A stretch of 28,074 bases of DNA from JAICLL01 sp035252155 (lineage in GTDB: Bacteria; Planctomycetota; Planctomycetia; Pirellulales; JAICIG01): NCBI GenBank assembly GCA_035252155.1, contig DATFDL010000542.1:1-28074 (forward strand), in the 5' to 3' direction. A model generated the notes under the pieces. That model worked only from the letters and a program-made list of their open reading frames with translations, did no database searches and was not told where the DNA came from. A program made the position numbers and the translations under genes. Positions 22,215 to 28,074 of the stretch are shown piece after piece (position 1 is the stretch's first letter; every line of letters starts with the position of its first letter).

Positions 22215-22352
22215 GGTTTTTCCTTGCTAAGCGTCGATGGAGAATTACGGCGTGACGACCATCGCATTATATCGCCAGTGCGCTAGATTGGCACCCTCGG
22301 CGCGTGACTTTGCTTTTGCTGCGTTTTTACATTCCAAATCGTCAATGTTTTC

Positions 22353-23402
22353 TCAGTGCCGCATCCGCCCCAAGTCGTCGAGCCAGGCCTCGATCCAAGC
22401 CGACTGATTGGCGTTGCGATCGATGTGCGATAGCGCCTCGAGCGATCGCTCGGCGCAGGTGGCTGCCGCCTCGCCATCGCCCGACCAATGGGCTGCCGCC
22501 GCTTCGACGACGCGCCTCAACTCGGCGTCGTCGGTGGTCGCTGCCCCGCTAAGCTGCCGCACAAGCTGCCGATAGAATTCCACCACAAACACCACCAACT
22601 GCCGGCCACGGGCACGGCGTGGAGCGGCCTCTTTGCCCGCCTCGTCGACGAACGTGGCTACCGCCTTGGCCAGCCGCACGCTGTCGAGCCGCGGCTCGGC
22701 CAGCCGCCCGAGCAGCTCGCCGCGAAACCGCCACAGATCGGCGTCGGCCAATTCACGCGCCTTGGCCAGGCTGCCTTCGCTGTAGTCCGCCAGCCGCCGC
22801 GCTTCGGCCGGGTCGGGGGTCACTTGTTCTTGGATCAATAGCCGTGCCACCACCTCGGCCGGCAGCGGACGAAATCGAATGATCTGCGAGCGCGAACGGA
22901 TGGTGGGCAACTGCCGTTCGCCGCTGGTGCCGATCAGAATCATCACCGACCGGGGCGGCGGCTCTTCGAGCGTCTTGAGCAGGCAGTTGGCCCCCTCTTC
23001 GTTCAGCAAGTCGGCGTCGTCGATGAGGGCGATTCGCCGCCCGCCCATGAAGGGCTTCAGCGAAATATCATGGCACAATCCTTCGTGCATCCGCTTGTCA
23101 CCGCTTCCGATCAGCAATTCGACGGGGATAAACCTGCGATCGCCGGGCTTGGCCACGCGCAGCAGGTCGGGATGCGTGCCGGCCAGCACTTGCAAGCAGC
23201 CGGCGCACTGGCCGCACGGGTCGAGCCGCTCAGCTGGCCGCGTTTGACAGAGCAGGGCCTGAGCCAGTCGCAGCGCAAACGTATGCTTGCCGACGCCTTC
23301 CGGCCCCACGAACAAATAAGTGCTCGCCAGCCTGCCGCGTTCGAGGCTAATGCGAAACTGTTCAACGACGGCGTCGTGTCCTTCGATGCCTTGCCAGGTC
23401 AT
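22353..23402 (-). CDS. holB: DNA polymerase III delta' subunit
   Basis: A 349-residue clamp-loader ATPase-fold subunit. It has a P-loop GPEGVGKHT at 33-41, the zinc module C53...C64-x2-C67-x2-C70, DDADLLNEEGANCLLKTLEEPP, where the Walker B-like region is, and a sensor-1 region (SRSQIIRFRPL). E. coli delta' has a degenerate P-loop; here the loop looks intact, as in many other bacteria, so ATP binding is possible. The C-terminal third is helical, as expected for the collar domain. It seems to be monocistronic, with gene-free stretches of 138 bases (22215-22352) and 321 bases on its sides. Confidence 0.9.
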   Translation of the reverse strand: MTWQGIEGHDAVVEQFRISLERGRLASTYLFVGPEGVGKHTFALRLAQALLCQTRPAERLDPCGQCAGCLQVLAGTHPDLLRVAKPGDRRFIPVELLIGSGDKRMHEGLCHDISLKPFMGGRRIALIDDADLLNEEGANCLLKTLEEPPPRSVMILIGTSGERQLPTIRSRSQIIRFRPLPAEVVARLLIQEQVTPDPAEARRLADYSEGSLAKARELADADLWRFRGELLGRLAEPRLDSVRLAKAVATFVDEAGKEAAPRRARGRQLVVFVVEFYRQLVRQLSGAATTDDAELRRVVEAAAAHWSGDGEAAATCAERSLEALSHIDRNANQSAWIEAWLDDLGRMRH

Positions 23403-23723
23403 GGGGGAAGGGGTCAGGGGTCGGAGGTCAGGGGTCAGGGTAGCAGTGGCATGCAGCTTTGTGAATTACCGTGGCGTCGAAAACAGTTGCCGCTGAAGGG
23501 CGTTGCCCAAAAAACCCCAATCTCGGCCGACTTTTTTGGCAAGCGGCAGTTTTGCCCAGAACGTCGCGGGCACGCTCGATTGACCGAGGCGGTTCTCGGC
23601 CCGCCGGTTTGCCGAGGCGGCCGGGGTGCCGCGGGGGCAGTTGGCAGCCGAGTGATTGTTTGGTTGATAGTGCGCTATGATCGAGTTGGGCGCGGCTTTT
23701 GGGGATGCCGGCAAAACGAGCAG
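23403..23723. other. Gene-free stretch with a heptamer array
   Basis: No gene is supported here. At 23410-23437 four 7-base units are in tandem (GGGGTCA, GGGGTCG, GAGGTCA, GGGGTCA), just upstream of holB. A T-rich motif around 23531-23557 partly matches 24321-24348 on the far side of the two small membrane genes. Confidence 0.5.
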
Positions 23724-24005
23724 CTATTTAGCTACCTCCTTCAATTTCTGACGAGTCATCTTGTCCGCCTCGCTTGCTCTTCTTCGCGATGGTAACCCGT
23801 CATGTTCGCGCCTAAGGGGAAAGACCTCCTCCATATCCGCTTGGAACTTTAACATGTCCGCGATAACTTTCTTCGCTCGAGCATCGTCCTCTCTGGTTCG
23901 CCGATCCCTTTCGCGCCGCTCGCCAAACCGAATCCCGCCAAAGAACGCGGCCACGACCAGCATCAAAACCAGCAACGCGCGGACGGTGAATTGGGGGCGT
24001 TTCAC
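23724..24005 (-). CDS. Small single-pass membrane protein, FTVRALLV type
   Basis: A 93-residue protein with one N-terminal membrane helix (FTVRALLVLMLVVAAFFGGI) and a long, charged, probably helical tail (RERDRRTREDDARAKKVIADM). It starts with GTG (24003-24005) that overlaps the upstream gene's TGA by the shared bases GTGA, which suggests translational coupling. It resembles its neighbour only in the membrane part. Function unknown; proteins with this N-terminus are common in planctomycetes. Confidence 0.7.
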   Translation of the reverse strand: MKRPQFTVRALLVLMLVVAAFFGGIRFGERRERDRRTREDDARAKKVIADMLKFQADMEEVFPLRREHDGLPSRRRASEADKMTRQKLKEVAK

Positions 24006-24253
24006 CAGTCTATGCCTAAAAGTTTCTTAAGTTCGTCTTCCGTCTCTTCGTACTCGCGTCTCACATTAGGCGGCATCAGCCGCCGATTGCTATACTGCCT
24101 GCTGAACCACGCCAGGTCCTCCCGAAGTTCATAAACGCGGGTCACGCGGTAATTCTCTCGCCTCCGGCCATCCGATTCACCGGCAAAGAATGCCGCGATG
24201 ATGGCGGTCATTACCAAAAGTGCCCGCAAGCTGAACTGAAACCGTCGGGTCAT
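24002..24253 (-). CDS. Small single-pass membrane protein, FSLRALLV type
   Basis: An 83-residue protein with one N-terminal membrane helix (FSLRALLVMTAIIAAFFAG), a basic stretch (RRRENYRVTR) and an acidic helical end (YEETEDELKKLLGIDW). Tandem relative of the next gene, with which it shares a 4-base overlap. No strong ribosome binding site is seen before ATG 24251-24253. Function unknown. Confidence 0.7.
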   Translation of the reverse strand: MTRRFQFSLRALLVMTAIIAAFFAGESDGRRRENYRVTRVYELREDLAWFSRQYSNRRLMPPNVRREYEETEDELKKLLGIDW

Positions 24254-24299
24254 TGGGGTAGCCTACCGCGCCACTTTCGGCCGTCGCCAGCCCGCCGGC

Positions 24300-24349
24300 A
24301 TTTTTTGGGCAGACGCCCCATTTCTTGGGCAAGCGGCATTTTTTGGGCA
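24300..24349. repeat. Three direct copies of ATTTTTTGGGCA in the gene-free stretch 24254-24644
   Basis: Copies start at 24300, 24320 (one change) and 24338, i.e. 18-20 bases apart, 47-96 bases upstream of the small membrane gene pair. They could be regulator sites or a degenerate repeat. The rest of the 390-base stretch up to 24644 shows no gene and no clear element. Confidence 0.5.
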
Positions 24350-24644
24350 AAGCCGCCGCAATAATAATTCTGGGGGGGTGAGGGGTGCGACGCAATCTTA
24401 GGCCGCGCGCCGCATACCGGCCGGGAAGGTCAGGATCCGAGCACATAGGAAAAAACGAGGTTCCGCTATTCGTTTCGACGCGGCTCGTGGTCCAGTAGTT
24501 CGCCGGGGGTGCTCGGCTCTTCGCATTGACTGGCGGGGCCGGCGGGCCTACTATTCGCACGCCGGCAGCAGCGCACTTCGCCCAGGGACTTTCTCCCACC
24601 TTCCGGCCTGGCGCTTCATACCGTCTTTGCGTCCGGAGGTCCGC

Positions 24645-25391
24645 ATGAAACGACGCCGTGCAATGCTGCTCTCGGGCGTTATCGCCAGCCTGGCGGCGTG
24701 CGTGGCGGGCGCAATCTACGGCGCTGCCCGACATGTGCCCCACTACTATGCCGAGGCGCTCGATGCGCCCGCCGAGGCGCGCCGCGAACTGGGCGAGCGG
24801 ATGATCGAAAATGCAGCCGCCCTGGCCAGCGGACTGCGAAAAGAAGGCAAGTGGCAGGCGCTGTTCACTTCGGATGAGATCAACGGTTTTTTGAGCACCG
24901 ATCTCGAAAAGCACTTGCCCGATCTGCTGCCCGACAACGTGGTCGATCCGCGAGTGCGGATCACGCCCGGCCGCATCACCGTGGCCGGGCGGTGTCTGGG
25001 CGGCGCGGTCGACACCGTCGTCTCGATCGAGGCCGAAGCCTACGTGAAAGAACCGAACGTCCTGTCGATCCGCTTTCGCCGGGCACGGGCCGGGGCGCTG
25101 CCGCTGCCCATGGCAACGGTTCTGGAGGGCTTCACCAAAGCGGCGGCCGAAGCCCAACTGCAGTTAAGCTGGCTGCAAGCCAAAGGCGATCCGGTGGCGA
25201 TTGTCCGGCTGCATCCGGCACGCGACGATCACGACACGCTCTACCAGCTTGAGACGTTGGAACTGGGCGAAGGCGAGATGTTCGTGGCGGGGCGCACCAC
25301 GCAGGGTCAGGCCGACGAGCCGCCTGTGTCGCCAACATCGCCGCCCGCCGAAACGCTGGCGTCGGGTAAGAACCAAAACCGCCAACGCTGA
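24645..25391 (+). CDS. Membrane-anchored protein of unknown function
   Basis: A 248-residue protein from ATG 24645, preceded by GGAGGT five bases upstream. One N-terminal hydrophobic segment (MLLSGVIASLAACVAGAIYGAA) serves as anchor or signal. The remainder is a soluble alpha/beta-looking domain (ALFTSDEINGFLSTDLEKHL, then ITPGRITVAGRC and VSIEAEAYVKEPNVLSIRF), reminiscent of lipid-binding tubular or LptC-like folds, but I cannot assign a family. The last 85 bases overlap in antisense with the LigD-type gene. Confidence 0.75.
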   Translation: MKRRRAMLLSGVIASLAACVAGAIYGAARHVPHYYAEALDAPAEARRELGERMIENAAALASGLRKEGKWQALFTSDEINGFLSTDLEKHLPDLLPDNVVDPRVRITPGRITVAGRCLGGAVDTVVSIEAEAYVKEPNVLSIRFRRARAGALPLPMATVLEGFTKAAAEAQLQLSWLQAKGDPVAIVRLHPARDDHDTLYQLETLELGEGEMFVAGRTTQGQADEPPVSPTSPPAETLASGKNQNRQR

Positions 25392-25726
25392 GCGTCGCTG
25401 CCGTCCGTCAGCAAGGTTGCCCGACCGGACAGTCGGGCCCCGGACAACCGCACTACGACCATCTCGGGTCTCCACTGTTCCGCCCGATATTCACCGCGGT
25501 CGTAGCGCGAGACGCTGCCCCGTCCGCCGGAAAGCGGTCCTGCCAGCTCGAGATACGCCAGCCGATGATCCGCCAAGGCTTCGGCATCAATCGGCGAATC
25601 CGTGTCAGGCCTCGCGGCGAGTGCCCAAGTGCGGAGCGTTCCGTCTGCTTCGAGCATAAAGTCCCAATGGCTTGCACGCGGATAGCCGGGCGGGCACTGG
25701 TGGTGGAGCACGACGAAACGGGGCAT
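25307..25726 (-). CDS. Stand-alone LigD-type 3'-phosphoesterase domain protein
   Basis: A 139-residue protein similar to the N-terminal phosphoesterase module of LigD, which trims 3' ends in bacterial end joining. Seen: MPRFVVLHHQ, the HWDFMLEADGTLRTWAL block with His and Asp that are family metal ligands, LAYLELAGPLSGGRGSV, Y-D-R-G-E-Y and a final WRFWFLP. The start is ATG 25724-25726; the longer open frame to 26236 runs through a repeat and is rejected. No ribosome binding site is obvious. No ligase, polymerase or ku gene is near. Its 3' end overlaps the convergent gene by 85 bases. Confidence 0.82.
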   Translation of the reverse strand: MPRFVVLHHQCPPGYPRASHWDFMLEADGTLRTWALAARPDTDSPIDAEALADHRLAYLELAGPLSGGRGSVSRYDRGEYRAEQWRPEMVVVRLSGARLSGRATLLTDGSDAQRWRFWFLPDASVSAGGDVGDTGGSSA

Positions 25727-25733
25727 GGAGAGA

Positions 25734-25772
25734 GGGGCTGGGGGCTGGGCTGGAATTAGGGACTGGGTGCTG
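25734..25772. repeat. Degenerate G-rich heptamer repeats
   Basis: GGGGCTG occurs twice in tandem (25734-25747), followed after 11 bases by GGGACTG and GGTGCTG. It resembles the arrays at 6171-6205 and 23410-23437 in unit length and style. It lies directly upstream of the LigD-type gene. Confidence 0.4.
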
Positions 25773-25873
25773 GGACAAACAAGCGTACATGGGGGCATCT
25801 GATCGATTTTGACAAACAAGTTCGGTGAGAAGCGCCTAGGATGACCTTCCTTAGGTTGTCCGTGCGGCGTACC

Positions 25874-25983
25874 GTAGGCCTCACGCTCCGCGTGAGGGGG
25901 CCGCACGACGGCGACCGCCCGCGCCGAAAGTTCGCACCGCGGGCCTGCCGCCGGGCCGGCATCACGCGGAGCGTGATGGCTAC
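25874..25983. repeat. GTAG-foot head-to-head hairpin pair
   Basis: Left: GTAG 25874-25877, one base, then a 7-bp stem CCTCACG/CGTGAGG with a 5-base loop. Right, minus strand: GTAG 25983-25980, one base, then CATCACG/CGTGATG with the same loop CTCCG. The outer 31-base arms (25865-25895, 25962-25992) match at 28 of 31. It lies 42 bases beyond the acyl-CoA synthetase stop. Confidence 0.78.
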
Positions 25984-26025
25984 TGTACGCCGTACCGACG
26001 CCGACTGCGCCCCTAGCCCCTCCTC

Positions 26026-27687
26026 TCACGCTGTCTCGTGCTCGCGAAGACCCAGCTCGGCAATCATCGCCTCGCGCATCTTGAACTTCTGAATCTTGCC
26101 GGTCACGGTCTGCGGAAACTCGCTGACAAAGCGAATATACCGCGGCACCTTGTAATGCGCCAGCCGCGAACGGCAGTAATTGCGGAACTCCTCCTCGCTG
26201 GCCGTCGCCCCCGACTTGAGCTTGATCCAAGCGCAAAGCTCTTCGACAAACTTCACGTCGGGCACGCCAAACACCGCCGCCTGTTCGACCGCCGGGTGGG
26301 TGAAAAGGAATTCCTCAATCTCGCGCGGGTAAACATTCTCGCCGCCGCGGATCACCATGTCTTTGATTCGCCCCGTGATGCGGTAGTAGCCGTTGTTCTG
26401 CCGTACCGCTAGGTCGCCGGTGTGCAGCCAGCCGTCGGGCGTGATGGCGGCGGCCGTGGCCTCGGGGTTTTTATAATAGCCGAGCATCACGCCGTGGCCG
26501 CGCGTGCACAGCTCGCCCTGCTCGTTGTCGCCCAGCACGCGGCCCGTCGCCGGTTCGACCAGCCGAACCTCGACGCCGGGCAACGGCCGCCCCACCGTCT
26601 CGACCCGCAGTTGCAGCGGATCGTCGGTGCGCGTCTGCGTGATCACCGGCGAGGCCTCGGTCTGCCCGTAGGCGATGGTCACCTCGCGCGCCCCCATCCG
26701 GTCGACTACCTGTTTCATCAGCTCAATCGGGCAAGGGCTGCCCGCCATCACGCCCGTCCGCAACGACGAGAGATCGCGGCTCGCGAATGTTTCGTGCTCC
26801 AATTGGGCGATAAACATGGTCGGCACGCCGTAGATAGCCGTCACGCGCTCGTGCTCGATGGCATCAAGCGTGGCGAGGGGGTGGAACGACTCCGCGGGGA
26901 TCACCATCGCCGCACCGTACACCGCGGCGCAGATGGTGCCCAGCACGCAGCCGAAACAATGGTAGAACGGCACCGGAATACAAACACGATCGTCGGCCGT
27001 GAATCGCTGGCAGTCGCCGACGTAAAAGGCGTTGAGCAGCAGGTTGCGATGGGTGAGCATGGCTGCCTTGGGAAAGCCGGTGGTGCCCGATGTATATTGA
27101 ATGTTGATGGCGTCGTCCGCCGACAGCTCGGCCTGACACGCGGCGGGATCGGCGACTGCCGACTCGCTGCCTCGGCGGCACATCTCGCTCCACGATATAG
27201 CACCCTTCGGCGGTTGGCCCTTGAGCGAAACGACCCACCGCAGCTTGGGAAACTCGGCCGACTCGAGCCGCCCCGGCGCGGCCCCGCACAGTTCAGGGCA
27301 AACTTCGCTCAGCATGGCGAAGTAATCGGACGTTTTGAACCGATCGACCAGAAACAGAGCCACCGCATCACTTTGCCCGAGCACATACCGCAACTCGAAC
27401 GGCCGATAGGCCGGGTTGACCGTGACCAGCACCGCGCCGATGCGGGCCGTGGCGAACTGCAAGACGACCCATTCGGGCACGTTAGTGGCCCATAGCGCCA
27501 CATGATCGCCCCGGCCGATGCCCAGCGACAGCAGGCCGCGCGCGGCGTCATCCACTTGATGATTGAACTCTCGATAATTCCAGCGCAGGCCAAGTTGCGG
27601 AAAGACGAGGGCGTCGCGGAGGGCATGCTCAGCGGCCGTCCGCCCTAGCGCCTCGCCGATTGTGAGTCCATCGACCCAGGGATTCAT
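26026..27687 (-). CDS. Fatty acyl-CoA synthetase (AMP-binding, ANL superfamily)
   Basis: A 553-residue enzyme that activates a carboxylic acid through an acyl-adenylate to its CoA thioester. The start is ATG 27685-27687; the frame remains open far upstream, but those codons overlap the next gene. Motifs: YTSGTTGFPK (198-207), the adenylate-binding YGQTEASPV, HTGDL, RIKDMVIRGGENVYPREIE at the hinge and C-terminal domain, and the catalytic lysine in VTGKIQK (about K531). The sequence is of the FadD-like medium or long chain group; chain length is not determined. It follows the LptF/LptG-type gene by 14 bases, so they are probably one transcript. Confidence 0.9.
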   Translation of the reverse strand: MNPWVDGLTIGEALGRTAAEHALRDALVFPQLGLRWNYREFNHQVDDAARGLLSLGIGRGDHVALWATNVPEWVVLQFATARIGAVLVTVNPAYRPFELRYVLGQSDAVALFLVDRFKTSDYFAMLSEVCPELCGAAPGRLESAEFPKLRWVVSLKGQPPKGAISWSEMCRRGSESAVADPAACQAELSADDAINIQYTSGTTGFPKAAMLTHRNLLLNAFYVGDCQRFTADDRVCIPVPFYHCFGCVLGTICAAVYGAAMVIPAESFHPLATLDAIEHERVTAIYGVPTMFIAQLEHETFASRDLSSLRTGVMAGSPCPIELMKQVVDRMGAREVTIAYGQTEASPVITQTRTDDPLQLRVETVGRPLPGVEVRLVEPATGRVLGDNEQGELCTRGHGVMLGYYKNPEATAAAITPDGWLHTGDLAVRQNNGYYRITGRIKDMVIRGGENVYPREIEEFLFTHPAVEQAAVFGVPDVKFVEELCAWIKLKSGATASEEEFRNYCRSRLAHYKVPRYIRFVSEFPQTVTGKIQKFKMREAMIAELGLREHETA

Positions 27688-27701
27688 GACGCAAGAACCG
27701 C

Positions 27702-28074
27702 TCAATACTCGATGCGGTCGAACAACCCGACGGCGACCGGCACGAAAACCATCAACGGCGCCCAGGCCGCCAGCGCCGGTTCGAGCAGCGAGATTTCGCC
27801 CAAATACTGGCAGCCCAATACTACCATCATAAACGCCGTGCAGACGAGGCCGCAAAGCCCGATCGCCACAAAAACATTGCGGTTGGTGCCACTGAGCACC
27901 AACGGAAGACCCAGAAAAAGTAGCGTCAGGTCGAGCAACGGCTGCACCACGCGCGAGTGAATGGCCACCCGCACGTCGGCCCCGTATTCGCCGGCCAGCC
28001 CCAGGCTGGGGTTCGACAGGCCGGCGATCAACTGAGCGGTTGACGAAAACTGCCGCCAACTGCGCCCGCCCGTA
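27702..28074 (-). CDS. LptF/LptG-family permease, C-terminal part (cut by window edge)
   Basis: The last 123 codons of a membrane protein that continues past the right edge. It begins with WRQFSSTAQLIAGLSNPS and goes on through a short soluble part (AGEYGADVRVAIHSRVVQPL) into three membrane segments (LLDLTLLFLGLPLVLSG, AIGLCGLVCTAFMMVVLG, AAWAPLMVFVPVAVGLF), the pattern of the last three helices of LptF and LptG, which extract lipopolysaccharide from the inner membrane with LptB. Which of the two it is cannot be told from this part. The TTG at 28029-28031 is not a start; the frame is open to the edge. Confidence 0.82.
   Translation of the reverse strand, partial: TGGRSWRQFSSTAQLIAGLSNPSLGLAGEYGADVRVAIHSRVVQPLLDLTLLFLGLPLVLSGTNRNVFVAIGLCGLVCTAFMMVVLGCQYLGEISLLEPALAAWAPLMVFVPVAVGLFDRIEY

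Noticed and set aside
25727..26236. Long N-terminal extension of the LigD-type gene
   Set aside because: It runs through the hairpin pair at 25874-25983 and the end of the acyl-CoA synthetase; MPRF at 25726 matches the family N-terminus.
27688..28059. N-terminal extension of the acyl-CoA synthetase
   Set aside because: It overlaps the LptF/LptG-type frame, which has clear membrane segments; the enzyme aligns well from ATG 27687.

Overview
The window is about 28 kb of GC-rich bacterial chromosome, most likely from a planctomycete of the Pirellulales type. This is an inference from gene content: a REP-associated (RAYT) transposase ending in a GRPRK tail, a DUF1080 protein, a BlaI/M56 pair, short FTVRALLV-type membrane proteins, a zinc-ribbon membrane protein, bacterial inositol-3-phosphate synthase, and Gram-negative envelope genes (TolC, lpxA, an LptF/LptG-type permease). 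No rRNA, tRNA, CRISPR array or prophage is visible.

Layout. 1-1125: a RAYT transposase cut by the window edge, then a second, broken RAYT 3' end behind an imperfect palindrome. 1222-3403: a zinc-ribbon membrane protein divergent from aroE. 3428-10914: a large exported DUF1080 protein, a TolC-like outer-membrane lipoprotein with a long acidic tail, an exported alpha/beta hydrolase and a small PFKPF protein. 11026-13968: a truncated secretin-type protein, a 43-residue histone H1-like protein too short for most gene callers, and a HEAT-like protein. 13965-16161: a BlaI repressor and M56 sensor-protease operon, with a near-consensus promoter overlaid by a 40-bp operator-like dyad. 16199-20213: a second PFKPF protein, ino1, a class I aminotransferase and a HAD phosphatase. 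20414-23402: lpxA, a lipoprotein MsrB and holB. 23724-25726: two overlapping small membrane proteins, an unknown anchored protein and a stand-alone LigD-type phosphoesterase domain. 26026-28074: an acyl-CoA synthetase and the 3' part of an LptF/LptG-type permease.

The most interesting signal lies between the genes. At least seven sequence families of short hairpins occur, and nearly all share one design: a tetranucleotide foot (GTAG, GTGG or GTGC) followed at once, or after one base, by a short hairpin, usually as a head-to-head pair. This is the REP/BIME architecture known to be recognised by RAYT transposases in enterobacteria and pseudomonads, and a RAYT gene lies in the same window. In four cases the TAG of the GTAG foot is the stop codon of a gene (ino1, the aminotransferase, the HAD phosphatase and msrB), so the hairpin starts at the first base after the coding region. 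Two copies of a larger nested element (5884-6067 and 9107-9282) show paired compensatory changes in their stems.

Other notable points are the fusion of an M56 sensor protease to an ExbD/TolR-like C-terminal domain, a DUF1080 protein with a two-part DUF2961-like C-terminal half, and an AroE whose shikimate-binding serines are replaced.
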